From the NCBI RefSeq assembly GCF_003952725.1, contig NZ_CP032509.1, positions 1,946,001 through 2,010,000 on the forward strand: a stretch of 64,000 nt of DNA, written 5' to 3'. Numbering within the stretch: the stretch's first letter is position 1; every line of letters starts with the position of its first letter. The stretch comes from Georhizobium profundi (GTDB lineage Bacteria > Pseudomonadota > Alphaproteobacteria > Rhizobiales > Rhizobiaceae). The notes under the pieces are model-generated. The model was not told the DNA's origin. It saw nothing but the letters and a program-made list of their open reading frames with translations, and ran no database searches. Below, piece after piece: positions 7,916 through 16,175 of this stretch. Made by a program: the position numbers and the translations under genes.

Positions 7916-9205
7916 ATGACCGCCTTACGCGCTGACCCGTCCAAAGAAACGATCGGCATCATGGTCTGCGGCCATGGCAGCCGAAACCAGAATGCGGCGC
8001 GGGAATTCTCCACGGTCGCGGAGGGTCTGCGCGCGCGCTATCCGGGCGTGCCGGTCGAATACGGCTATCTCGAATTTTGCAATCCGGTGATCTCGGCCGG
8101 GCTTGATTCGCTGCGCGCTCAAGGGGCAACAAAGATTCTCGCCGTGCCCGGCATGCTGTTTGCGGCCGGCCACGCCAAGAATGACATTCCCTCCGTGCTC
8201 AACACCTATCAGGCGGAGCATCGCGACGTCGTCATCCATTATGGGCGCGAGCTCGGGGTCGATCTTAAGATGATCCGGGCTGCGGGCGACAGGATCGCAG
8301 AAGCCATTGCCGAGGCGGATGCCGCCCATGGACCAGTCGATCGCCATGAGACGCTGCTGATGGTCGTCGGCCGCGGCGCTTCCGATCCTGATGCCAATTC
8401 CAACGTCACCAAGGTGATGCGCATGATCTGGGAGGGCATGGGCTTCGGCTGGGGCGAGACCTGCTATTCGGGCGTTACGTTTCCGCTCGTGGAGCCCGGC
8501 CTCGATCACGCGGCTCGGCTCGGCTACCGCCGCATCGTCGTTTTTCCCTACTTCCTCTTCACCGGCGTGCTCGTGAAGCGGATCTACAGCTACACGGATG
8601 CGGTTGCGGAACGGCATCCGGACATCCAGTTCGTCAAGGCGTCCTATCTGAACGACCACCCGCTCGTGCTCGACACGTTCCAGGACCGCGTTCAGGAAAT
8701 CCTCGACGGCCAGGCGCTGATGAATTGCCAGATGTGCAAATATCGCGAGCAGGTGCTGGGCTTCGAAGCGGAAGTCGGCCTGCCGCAGGAGAGCCACCAC
8801 CACCATGTGGAAGGCATTGGCGGTGGGCTTGAAAACTGCCCCTGCAAGGGCGACTGCGACGCGTCATGCCGCGATCCGGAATTCTGCCGCATCCACGGCC
8901 TGCCGTTCACACCGGTGCACAGCCATGCGCAACCGGCCGCTCTGGAGCCTGTCGGGCACGTCCATGAGCACGGCCACCATCACCACGATCACGAGCATCA
9001 TCACCATCACCATCATGGTCACGACCATGATCATCATCATCATCATGGGTCTGAGCACGATCACAGCCATGACCATTCTCACGACCACGACCACGACCAC
9101 GATCATGGCCACGGGCATGCGCATCATCACCATCCCTATCCCCATGCGGATCATCCGCTGGGGCCGCGCTCCATGGAGAAGCCGAAGGGGACGGGCGGTC
9201 GCTGA
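7916..9205 (+). CDS. cbiX: CbiX-type sirohydrochlorin cobaltochelatase with Cys cluster and long His-rich tail
   Basis: This 429-residue protein contains a tandem chelatase fold. The first half has IGIMVCGHGSRNQNAAREF and the metal-site segment LAVPGMLFAAGHAKNDIP. The second half has LLMVVGRGASDPDANSNV and RRIVVFPYFLFTGVLVKRI. Around residues 268-325 are NCQMCKYRE and CPCKGDCDASCRDPEFC, resembling the Fe-S cysteine motif of long CbiX proteins. Residues about 347-413 are an extreme His/Asp-rich tail, probably a metal store. CbiX proteins insert Co2+ into sirohydrochlorin in the anaerobic pathway, which is unexpected beside CobN. The role in an aerobic host may be cobalt storage or metal-first synthesis. 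Its stop overlaps the next start by one base. Confidence 0.88.
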   Translation: MTALRADPSKETIGIMVCGHGSRNQNAAREFSTVAEGLRARYPGVPVEYGYLEFCNPVISAGLDSLRAQGATKILAVPGMLFAAGHAKNDIPSVLNTYQAEHRDVVIHYGRELGVDLKMIRAAGDRIAEAIAEADAAHGPVDRHETLLMVVGRGASDPDANSNVTKVMRMIWEGMGFGWGETCYSGVTFPLVEPGLDHAARLGYRRIVVFPYFLFTGVLVKRIYSYTDAVAERHPDIQFVKASYLNDHPLVLDTFQDRVQEILDGQALMNCQMCKYREQVLGFEAEVGLPQESHHHHVEGIGGGLENCPCKGDCDASCRDPEFCRIHGLPFTPVHSHAQPAALEPVGHVHEHGHHHHDHEHHHHHHHGHDHDHHHHHGSEHDHSHDHSHDHDHDHDHGHGHAHHHHPYPHADHPLGPRSMEKPKGTGGR

Positions 9206-10821
9206 TGCCGCTCTTCGATGCCTATCTGATGGCCGACTGGTCGGCAGCAGGCGTGCCGAGGCTCGGCAAGGATTCGATCTGGATCGCCTATGGCGTGCGC
9301 GAGGGAGGCGGCTTCACGCTTCTCTGGAACAACAATCTGCCGACGCGGCACGCTGCGCTTGAACGCATTGCGGAGACCATGCGGGACTGCGCGACGTCGG
9401 GGCTGCGCCTGATGGCCGGCTTCGATTTCGCCTTTGGCTATCCGCAGGGCACCGCCGAACAGTTGACTGGGAGCCCGCGCTGGGACGCGATCTGGGCGCA
9501 TCTCGCTGATGCGATCATCGATGGCCCCGACAATGGCTCCAACCGGCTTGCGGTGGCGGCACGTCTCAACGGCAGGCTTCTGCCGGAACACGGCGTGCGG
9601 TTCTGGGGCAACGGAACGAAGACCGAGCATGTCGGACTTTCGCGGACGAAGGCAGGCTTTCAGGCCGGGAGCATTTCCGAGCGGCGCGTGATCGAGCGGC
9701 ATCTGCCGGGCGCAAAGACGCTGTGGCAGCTCGCCGGCGCTGGCGCCGTCGGCAGCCAGAGCCTTGTCGGCATTGCGGGGCTGGAACGCCTGCGGCGGCA
9801 TCCCGACCTTGCCGGCAAGATCAGGGTCTGGCCCTTCGAGACCGGCTTTGCGCACGACCTGGATGCACCGATTGTCATCACCGAAATCTATCCTTCGCTT
9901 CTGCCCATCACCCAAAGGCCAGATGAGCCCTGCCTGGACGCAGCGCAGGTGCGCACCGTGGTTGAAACCTTCGCATCGCTCGACGCCGAGGACGCGCTAA
10001 AGCCGCACCTTGCCGCACCCGACAGCCTTTCCGAAATTGATCGCGCTGCGGTTCTCTCAGAGGAGGGCTGGATCGTCGGATCGACATTCGCGCGTGCCGG
10101 GTCGACTTCGGTCGCTCGGGCGCTGCCTCAAGTCGCGACAGCGCCGATCGCCAATGCGCCGAGATCGGCCAACGCCACATCAGATTCGCAGCCCCTCGAC
10201 TATGTCCGTGATCCCGACGAAATCTATCGCCGCTCCTTCGTAACGATCGAGGCCGAGGCCGATTTCTCGAAGCTGTCCAGCGATTTGCACGCGATTGCTG
10301 TGAGATTGATTCACGCCTGCGGCATGGTCGATCTCGTCGACTGTATCGCGGCTTCAAACGATGCTGCGACGTCTGGGCGGGCTGCGCTTCGAGCGGGAGC
10401 GCCGATCCTGTGCGACGTGGAAATGGTGCGTCACGGCATCATCTCGCGGAGCCTCCCTGCCGAGAATGAGGTGCTTTGCCTGCTCAACGATCCCTCGGTA
10501 CCCGCCCTGGCGAAGAAGCAGGGGACGACACGGTCGGCCGCACAGGTCGATCTCTGGCTGCCGCGTCTGGAAGGTGCGATCGTCGCGATCGGCAACGCGC
10601 CGACCGCGCTCTTCCGGCTTCTGGAACTGATCGAGGCGGGTGCGCCGAAGCCGGCGCTCATCATCGGAATGCCGGTCGGTTTCGTTGGTGCTGTGGAATC
10701 GAAGGAAGCGCTCGCAAGCCGACCCCACGGGGTGCCGTTCATCACGGTTCACGGCCGGCGTGGCGGCAGCGCCATGGCCTCGGCCGCCGTCAATGCCCTC
10801 GCGCTGGAGGCCGGTCGATGA
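9205..10821 (+). CDS. cobH: Fusion of a DUF429-like (RNase H-fold) domain with precorrin-8X methylmutase CobH
   Basis: The 538-residue protein has two unrelated parts. Residues about 331-538 are CobH: DYVRDPDEIYRRSF, IRLIHACGM-type helix (AVRLIHACGMVD), PILCDVEMVRHGI with the catalytic His after the glutamate-valine-methionine context, AIGNAPTALFRLLELI and GMPVGFVGAVESKEAL. CobH moves the C11 methyl of precorrin-8X to C12, giving hydrogenobyrinic acid. Residues 1-290 (YLMADWSAAGVPRLGKDSIW, LMAGFDFAFGYP, VWPFETGFAHD, ITEIYPSLL) resemble DUF429-type predicted nuclease folds with acidic residues; no B12 role is known for them. An Ala/Ser-rich linker joins them. ATG 9205 overlaps the cbiX stop. 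Confidence 0.85.
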   Translation: MPLFDAYLMADWSAAGVPRLGKDSIWIAYGVREGGGFTLLWNNNLPTRHAALERIAETMRDCATSGLRLMAGFDFAFGYPQGTAEQLTGSPRWDAIWAHLADAIIDGPDNGSNRLAVAARLNGRLLPEHGVRFWGNGTKTEHVGLSRTKAGFQAGSISERRVIERHLPGAKTLWQLAGAGAVGSQSLVGIAGLERLRRHPDLAGKIRVWPFETGFAHDLDAPIVITEIYPSLLPITQRPDEPCLDAAQVRTVVETFASLDAEDALKPHLAAPDSLSEIDRAAVLSEEGWIVGSTFARAGSTSVARALPQVATAPIANAPRSANATSDSQPLDYVRDPDEIYRRSFVTIEAEADFSKLSSDLHAIAVRLIHACGMVDLVDCIAASNDAATSGRAALRAGAPILCDVEMVRHGIISRSLPAENEVLCLLNDPSVPALAKKQGTTRSAAQVDLWLPRLEGAIVAIGNAPTALFRLLELIEAGAPKPALIIGMPVGFVGAVESKEALASRPHGVPFITVHGRRGGSAMASAAVNALALEAGR

Positions 10822-12092
10822 GCGCAGCGGATGGAAAACCTGCCGATAGGACAACGCCATGGCTCACCATCATCGGGATCGGTGAAGAGGGTGTGGCGGG
10901 CCTTTCTTCGAGGGCGTTGGCGGCGATTGCCGGAGCGGAAGCGATTCTTGGCGCGCGTCGCGTGCTCGACGCGCTGTCGGGCGTCGATCTCACTGGTAAG
11001 ACGGTCCTCGACTGGAGCGCTGGCTTCGAGCCGACGATGGTCGCCATCCTTGCCCGACGCGGCTCTCCTCTCGTCATCCTTGCAACGGGTGATCCGATGC
11101 ATTTCGGCATCGGATCGACGCTCGCACGTCATATCCCACCTGCCGAAATGGCGATCGTCGGCGTGTCCTCGGCGTTTTCGCTGGCGGCTGCCCGGCTTGG
11201 CTGGCCGCTGCAGGATGTCGCCTGCATCTCGCTGCACGGACGCCCTGTCGCTCGCCTGGCCGCCCATCTGGCCGACGGGCAGCGCATTCTGGCGCTCACC
11301 TCCGATGGCCAGACGGTGCATGAGGCGGCGGCGCTTCTCACCCGTGCCGGCTATGGTGCGTCACGGCTGACGGTGCTCGAGCATCTGGGCGGACCGAAAG
11401 AGCGTATCGTTCACCTGAATGCCAGCGGGGCCGATGGCTATCGTTTCGCGGACTTCAACACGCTGGCGATCACCTGCATCGCCGATGCCGACGTGGTGAT
11501 CGATGGGGCGATGTCCGGTCTTCCCGACGATGCCTTCGAACATGACGGCCAGATGACCAAGCGCGAGATCCGGGCAGCCGTGCTGGCGCATTTGCGTCCA
11601 GGCGGCAGTCGCCTGCTGTGGGATGTCGGCGCGGGATGCGGGTCGATCGCCGTCGAATGGCTGCGGGCTGCGCCGCTCGCGCGAGCAATTGCGATCGAGC
11701 CGGTCGAGCGCCGGCTCGCCATGATACGCAGCAATGCCGAGACGTTTGGCGTGCCGCACCTGACAATCGTTGAAGGCCGCGCGCCTGATGGGCTTGCCGG
11801 GTTGGACAAGCCCGACGCTATCTTCATCGGTGGCGGAATTTCGACGGAGGGCACGTTCGAGACGGCGTGGGCAGCGCTTCAAGACAACGGTCGGCTTGTT
11901 GCGAGTGCGGTGACGCTCGAAAGCGAGGCGCGGCTTCTTGATCTACACGCCCGCTTCGGCGGGAATCTCGTGCGCATGGCCGTCTCGCGGGCCGAGCCCG
12001 TCGGCCGTTTCATGGGGTGGAAGCCGCTGATGCCGGTGACGTTGTGGTCCGTGACGAAGGCAACGGACGGTTCAGGGGGAGGGCAGCGATGA
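10818..12092 (+). CDS. cobL: Precorrin-6Y C5,15-methyltransferase (decarboxylating) CobL
   Basis: CobL methylates C5 and C15 and decarboxylates the C12 acetate of precorrin-6Y. The 424-residue product shows both expected domains. The N-terminal tetrapyrrole methylase has WLTIIGIGEEGVAGLSSRAL and LVILATGDPMHFGIGSTL. The C-terminal Rossmann methyltransferase begins at DGQMTKREIRAAVLAHLRP with the SAM-binding glycine loop LLWDVGAGCGSIAVEW, then AIEPVERRLAMI and DAIFIGGGIS. The start codon overlaps the cobH stop (ATGA), indicating translational coupling. Confidence 0.95.
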   Translation: MSAADGKPADRTTPWLTIIGIGEEGVAGLSSRALAAIAGAEAILGARRVLDALSGVDLTGKTVLDWSAGFEPTMVAILARRGSPLVILATGDPMHFGIGSTLARHIPPAEMAIVGVSSAFSLAAARLGWPLQDVACISLHGRPVARLAAHLADGQRILALTSDGQTVHEAAALLTRAGYGASRLTVLEHLGGPKERIVHLNASGADGYRFADFNTLAITCIADADVVIDGAMSGLPDDAFEHDGQMTKREIRAAVLAHLRPGGSRLLWDVGAGCGSIAVEWLRAAPLARAIAIEPVERRLAMIRSNAETFGVPHLTIVEGRAPDGLAGLDKPDAIFIGGGISTEGTFETAWAALQDNGRLVASAVTLESEARLLDLHARFGGNLVRMAVSRAEPVGRFMGWKPLMPVTLWSVTKATDGSGGGQR

Positions 12093-12817
12093 GCGGCACG
12101 CTCTATGGGCTCGGCGTCGGCCCCGGCGACCCTGAACTCCTGACACTGAAGGCGTATCGCGTCCTCACATCGGCGCCCGTCGTCGCCTATCCTGCGCCGG
12201 ACAGCGGCGAGAGCTTCGCACGCTCGATCGTCGCTGGGTTCCTGAAACCTGAGCAGCGCGAAATCCCGATCATCGTGCCGATGCGCGTGGAGCGTTTCCC
12301 GGCCCGCGCGGTCTACGACAAGGCGGCCGCCGAGATCGGTGCGGCTCTTTCCGCGGGCGACGATGTCGCGGTGCTCTGCGAAGGCGATCCGTTCTTCTAC
12401 GGGTCCTTCATGTATCTCTTCGAGCGGCTCGCCGGAGCGCACCGGACCGAGATCGTGCCCGGCGTCTCCTCCATGGTGGCGGCAGCTGCCGCTGCCGGCC
12501 GGCCGCTTGCCGCACGCAACGACGTGCTGACGGTCTTGCCGGCGCCGCTCGACGATGCCGCGCTTCGAGCACGGATAGAGACCGCAGACGCGCTTGCGAT
12601 CATCAAGATCGGCCGCCATTTCAACCGGATCAGGCATTTGCTTCAAACATTGAATCTGGAGGCTGCGAGCCTCTATCTCGAACGCGTGACGCTTGCATCC
12701 GAGCGCGTGCTGCCGCTTCGCGCAGTCGCCGAGGATGCCGCGCCTTATTTCTCGATGATCCTCGTCTACAAGGGTGCGGAAGACTGGATTGCCGATCTCA
12801 CGGGAGTGAGACGATGA
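12089..12817 (+). CDS. cobI: Precorrin-2 C20-methyltransferase CobI
   Basis: CobI adds the C20 methyl to precorrin-2, giving precorrin-3A. The 242-residue tetrapyrrole methylase contains the family loops LYGLGVGPGDPELLTLKAYR at the N terminus, VAVLCEGDPFFYGSFMYLFE and EIVPGVSSMVAAAAAAGRPL, then an IIKIGRHFNRIR segment. It starts at ATG 12089 behind a strong AGGGGGA at 12074-12080 and overlaps the end of cobL. The next gene overlaps its stop. Confidence 0.95.
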   Translation: MSGTLYGLGVGPGDPELLTLKAYRVLTSAPVVAYPAPDSGESFARSIVAGFLKPEQREIPIIVPMRVERFPARAVYDKAAAEIGAALSAGDDVAVLCEGDPFFYGSFMYLFERLAGAHRTEIVPGVSSMVAAAAAAGRPLAARNDVLTVLPAPLDDAALRARIETADALAIIKIGRHFNRIRHLLQTLNLEAASLYLERVTLASERVLPLRAVAEDAAPYFSMILVYKGAEDWIADLTGVRR

Positions 12818-14637
12818 AGCCGGCGATCGTCATCCTGTCGACCCATGCGGTGCCCCTGGCGCAGCGGGTCGCCGCCGCGGTCGGCGGCGAGGTGCATGGG
12901 CTTGCACGCCGGGTGGAGGGCGTCGACGTGCCGTTCGATGATACGGGTGCCCACTTCGGAGCGCTCTATCGGGAGGGCCTCCCGATTGTCGCAGTGATGG
13001 CGAGTGGTGCGATTATCCGGCTTCTGGCACCGCATCTTGCCGACAAGCATGGCGAGCCGCCGGTCGTCGCCGTTTCCGAAGATGGCGCAAGCGTCGTGCC
13101 GCTGCTCGGTGGGCATCATGGCGCGAACGATCTCGCCCGCGCGATTGCGGCCGCACTCTCGGCCCATGCGGCGATCTCGACTGCCGGCGACCTGCGCTTC
13201 GGCGTGGCGCTCGACGATCCGCCCGCGGGATACCGTTTGGCGAACCCGCAAGACGCGCGCGGGGTGATGGCCGATCTCGTTGCTGGTGCATCCGTGCGCC
13301 TTAAAGGGCAGGCTGCGTGGCTTGAGGAAAGCCGTCTGCCCATCGACGCCGGTGGTGCGGTCACGCTGACGGTCACAGACGCGGCAAAGGCTCCGGGACA
13401 GAGCGAACTCGTCTATCACCCTGCGACGCTCGTTTTCGGCATGGGTTGCGAGCGCGGTGCGTCCGCTGCTGAAGCCACCGCCCTTGCCGAAGAGGCGCTC
13501 GCGTCTGCTGGCCTTGCTCCCGCAAGTCTCGCGGCTGTGGTCTCGCTCGATCTCAAGGCGGATGAGACCGCAATCCACGCCGTCGCCGCGCATTTCGGCG
13601 TGCCGGCGCGCTTTTTCGATGCGGCGACGCTCGAAGCCGAAGCGCATCGGCTCGAAAATCCATCCGATATCGTCTTTGCGGAAGTCGGCTGTCACGGCGT
13701 GGCCGAAGGCGCGGCGCTCGCAGCTGTGGGTCCGGAAGGCGCGCTCATCGTCCCGAAGCGCAAGACCCGCGCCGTCACGGCCGCCATCGGGCGGGCGATC
13801 GCCCCTCTGGACGCCGAAACGATCGGGCGGGCGCGGGGTACGCTCTTCATCGTCGGCATCGGGCCCGGCAGCGACGCGTGGCGCTCGCCGGAAGTGAGCG
13901 GCATGGTGGAGCAGTCGACCGATCTTGTCGGCTACGGCCTCTATATCGACCTGCTTGGGCGCCTCGCAGATGGCAAGGTGCGGCATGATTTCGATCTCGG
14001 CGCGGAGGAACTGCGCGTGCGCCATGCGATGGAGCTTGCTAGCACCGGGCGGACCGTTGCGCTCGTCTGTTCGGGCGATGCCGGCATCTACGCGATGGCG
14101 ACGCTTGCCTTCGAGCTTCTGGACAAGGCCGGCGGTGAGGCGGGGCTGACGGATGCGGCGCGGCGGATCGAGATCGTCGTGTCGCCGGGTATTTCCGCTC
14201 TGCAGGCGGCAGCCGCGCGCGTCGGTGCGCCGCTCGGGCATGATTTCTGCACGATTTCGCTGTCGGATCTTCTGACGCCCTGGGCAGACATCCAGCGGCG
14301 CGTGAAGGCAGCGGCGGAGGGTGATTTCGTGATCGCCTTCTACAATCCGGTCTCGAAGCGCCGGCGCACGCAGCTTGCGCATGCCCGCGACGTGCTGCTG
14401 CGACATCGGCCGGCGGATACACCCGTGGTGCTCGCCACCAATCTCGGGCGCGAGGGCGAAACCGTGCGGGTCGTGCCGCTCGCGGAGCTTCAGATCGACG
14501 ATGTCGACATGTTGACGGTGGTGATCGTCGGCTCGTCGGAAACCCGAACGGTCAAAACGGGCGACGGGCGCCTGTGGGTCTACACGCCGCGCGGCTACGC
14601 CGGAAAGGCGGGAACAGCGATGGAATCATCCTCATGA
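12814..14637 (+). CDS. cobJ: CbiG-CobJ fusion: precorrin-3B C17-methyltransferase with N-terminal CbiG domain
   Basis: The 607-residue protein combines two pathway parts. Residues about 1-330 are CbiG: VASGAIIRLLAP-type segment (VMASGAIIRLLAPHLADK), VSEDGASVVPLLGGHHGAND, LVFGMGCERGASAAE (the CobE/CbiG C-terminal domain start) and an EVGCHGVAEGAAL segment. Residues about 341-600 are CobJ: LFIVGIGPGSDAWRSPEV, DLVGYGLYIDLL, VALVCSGDAGIYAMATLAFE, VVSPGISALQAAAARVGAPL and FVIAFYNPVSKRR. CobJ methylates C17 with ring contraction. CbiG opens the delta-lactone in the anaerobic route, and the CobE-like portion occurs in aerobic producers. Its presence together with cbiD gives the pathway a mixed character. 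Confidence 0.92.
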   Translation: MKPAIVILSTHAVPLAQRVAAAVGGEVHGLARRVEGVDVPFDDTGAHFGALYREGLPIVAVMASGAIIRLLAPHLADKHGEPPVVAVSEDGASVVPLLGGHHGANDLARAIAAALSAHAAISTAGDLRFGVALDDPPAGYRLANPQDARGVMADLVAGASVRLKGQAAWLEESRLPIDAGGAVTLTVTDAAKAPGQSELVYHPATLVFGMGCERGASAAEATALAEEALASAGLAPASLAAVVSLDLKADETAIHAVAAHFGVPARFFDAATLEAEAHRLENPSDIVFAEVGCHGVAEGAALAAVGPEGALIVPKRKTRAVTAAIGRAIAPLDAETIGRARGTLFIVGIGPGSDAWRSPEVSGMVEQSTDLVGYGLYIDLLGRLADGKVRHDFDLGAEELRVRHAMELASTGRTVALVCSGDAGIYAMATLAFELLDKAGGEAGLTDAARRIEIVVSPGISALQAAAARVGAPLGHDFCTISLSDLLTPWADIQRRVKAAAEGDFVIAFYNPVSKRRRTQLAHARDVLLRHRPADTPVVLATNLGREGETVRVVPLAELQIDDVDMLTVVIVGSSETRTVKTGDGRLWVYTPRGYAGKAGTAMESSS

Positions 14638-15413
14638 CGGTCTATTTCATCGGAGCCGGGCCGGGCGCACCGGATCTCATCACCGTGCGGGGGCTCAGGC
14701 TCATCGAGCGCTGCCCCGTCTGCCTCTATGCCGGCTCGCTGGTGCCGGAGGAGATCGTGAAGGCCGCACCGGAGGGTGCGCGCGTCATGGATACGGCGCC
14801 GATGCATCTCGATGAGATCATTGCCGAGATCGAGGCCGCTAACGGGCGAGGCGAGGATGTCGCGCGTGTTCATTCCGGCGACCCGTCGATCTACGGCGCC
14901 GTTGCCGAACAGATGCGCCGGCTTGATGCACTCGGCATCGACTACGAGATCGTGCCCGGCGTTCCGGCCTTCGCCGCTGCCGCCGCAAAGCTGAAGACGG
15001 AACTGACGCTGCCGGAAATCGCCCAGACGGTGATCGTTACCCGCACCGGCATGAAGGCCTCCGCCATGCCGGAGGGCGAGCAACTGGAAATCCTCGGCCG
15101 CTCCGGCGCCACGCTCGCCATCCATCTCTCGATCCGCAACCTCGTCTATATCCGTGAGGCGCTGGAGCCCTATTATGGCGCGGATTGCCCGGTCGTGATC
15201 GCCTACCGCGCCACCTGGCCGGACGAGCTTTATATCCGCACCACGCTTTCCGGCATGAAGGATGCGGTGCGCGAGGCAAAGATCACCAGGACGGCGCTCG
15301 TCATGGTCGGCAAGGTGTTCGGCGAGGTGGAGTTCCGGGATTCCGCACTGTACGACGCCGATTACGCGCATGTGCTGCGCAATCGCGGCAAGAAGCAGCG
15401 GGCGACTTCATGA
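14634..15413 (+). CDS. cobM: Precorrin-4 C11-methyltransferase CobM
   Basis: CobM methylates C11 of precorrin-4. The 259-residue tetrapyrrole methylase has VYFIGAGPGAPDLITVRGLR, CPVCLYAGSLVPEEIV, VARVHSGDPSIYGAVAEQM, YEIVPGVPAFAAAAAKLKTE and the C-terminal LVMVGKVFG. Its start (ATG 14634) overlaps the end of the cbiG/cobJ gene. Its 3' end overlaps the converging cobK by 6 bases, closing the forward cbiX-cobM operon. Confidence 0.95.
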   Translation: MTVYFIGAGPGAPDLITVRGLRLIERCPVCLYAGSLVPEEIVKAAPEGARVMDTAPMHLDEIIAEIEAANGRGEDVARVHSGDPSIYGAVAEQMRRLDALGIDYEIVPGVPAFAAAAAKLKTELTLPEIAQTVIVTRTGMKASAMPEGEQLEILGRSGATLAIHLSIRNLVYIREALEPYYGADCPVVIAYRATWPDELYIRTTLSGMKDAVREAKITRTALVMVGKVFGEVEFRDSALYDADYAHVLRNRGKKQRATS

Positions 15414-16175
15414 AGGGTCGGCAAGCCCGCGCAAAAGTTCCGCTCCGAGCAGCGCCTCGACGGACGCATAGCTGTGCAGGCCAACCAGGTTCGGCGGACG
15501 GTCGATCATGAGCAAGGGGAGGCCGAGCCGACGGGCGGCTTCGATCTTGGCATATGCGCCCCGGCCTCCGGAGTTGCGGCAGACGATCGTGTCGATGCCA
15601 TGGGCGACCAGCATCGACTCCTCGGCTGCAACGTCGAGATCGGGTTTGCCGAGCACGAGCACAAAACGCGCAAAGGGCAGGTCGGCCTCGGGTTCGTCCA
15701 CCATGCGGATGACGAAGGTCACGTCGGCGCGGCCGGCAAAGGGTGCAATGTGCTGGCGGCCGAGTGCCAGAAGCACCGTTGCATCCTTCGGGATGGCGGC
15801 AACGGCATCTGCGATGGTCGCGACGCGCTTCCAGCGATCGCCGTCGGCAGCGTCCCAGGCGGGTCGTGCAAGGCTGATGAGCGGGATGGCGAAGAGCGCC
15901 GCAGCTTGCCGCGCATTGGCCGAGATCGTGCCGGCGAAGGGATGGGTCGCGTCGATCAGGAGGTCGACGGCATTGTCCTTGAGATATGCCGCAAGACCGT
16001 CCGCGCCGCCGAAGCCGCCGATCCGGGTTTCGCCGGCAAGCGGTTTCGGTTCGCGCGTCCTGCCGGCAAGCGAAGTGACGATGCGGGCCTTGCGGCTCTC
16101 GGCGAGCCTTGCCGCAATCTCGGCCGCTTCGCGCGTCCCGCCGAGGATCAGGATCGTTTCAGGCGCTGCGCGCAA
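15408..16175 (-). CDS. cobK: Precorrin-6A reductase CobK
   Basis: CobK reduces precorrin-6A to precorrin-6Y with NADPH. The product (255 residues from this start) has the nucleotide-binding opening ILILGGTREAAEIAARLAE, LLIDATHPFAGTISANA, VLLALGRQHIAPFAGRAD and the terminal VVCRNSGG-type block (DTIVCRNSGGRGAYAKI). The start chosen is TTG 16175, with AGGGAG about seven bases upstream. An ATG at 16214 is possible but would overlap cbiD by 56 bases. With TTG the overlap with cbiD is 17 bases. It runs antisense to the flanking forward genes, in one short operon with cbiD. Confidence 0.93.
   Translation of the reverse strand: MRAAPETILILGGTREAAEIAARLAESRKARIVTSLAGRTREPKPLAGETRIGGFGGADGLAAYLKDNAVDLLIDATHPFAGTISANARQAAALFAIPLISLARPAWDAADGDRWKRVATIADAVAAIPKDATVLLALGRQHIAPFAGRADVTFVIRMVDEPEADLPFARFVLVLGKPDLDVAAEESMLVAHGIDTIVCRNSGGRGAYAKIEAARRLGLPLLMIDRPPNLVGLHSYASVEALLGAELLRGLADPS

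Noticed and set aside
8805..9362. Frame with Met/Ile/Thr repeats over the His-rich tail, considered as a tandem repeat gene
   Set aside because: It is the out-of-frame reading of CAT/CAC/GAC codons in cbiX.
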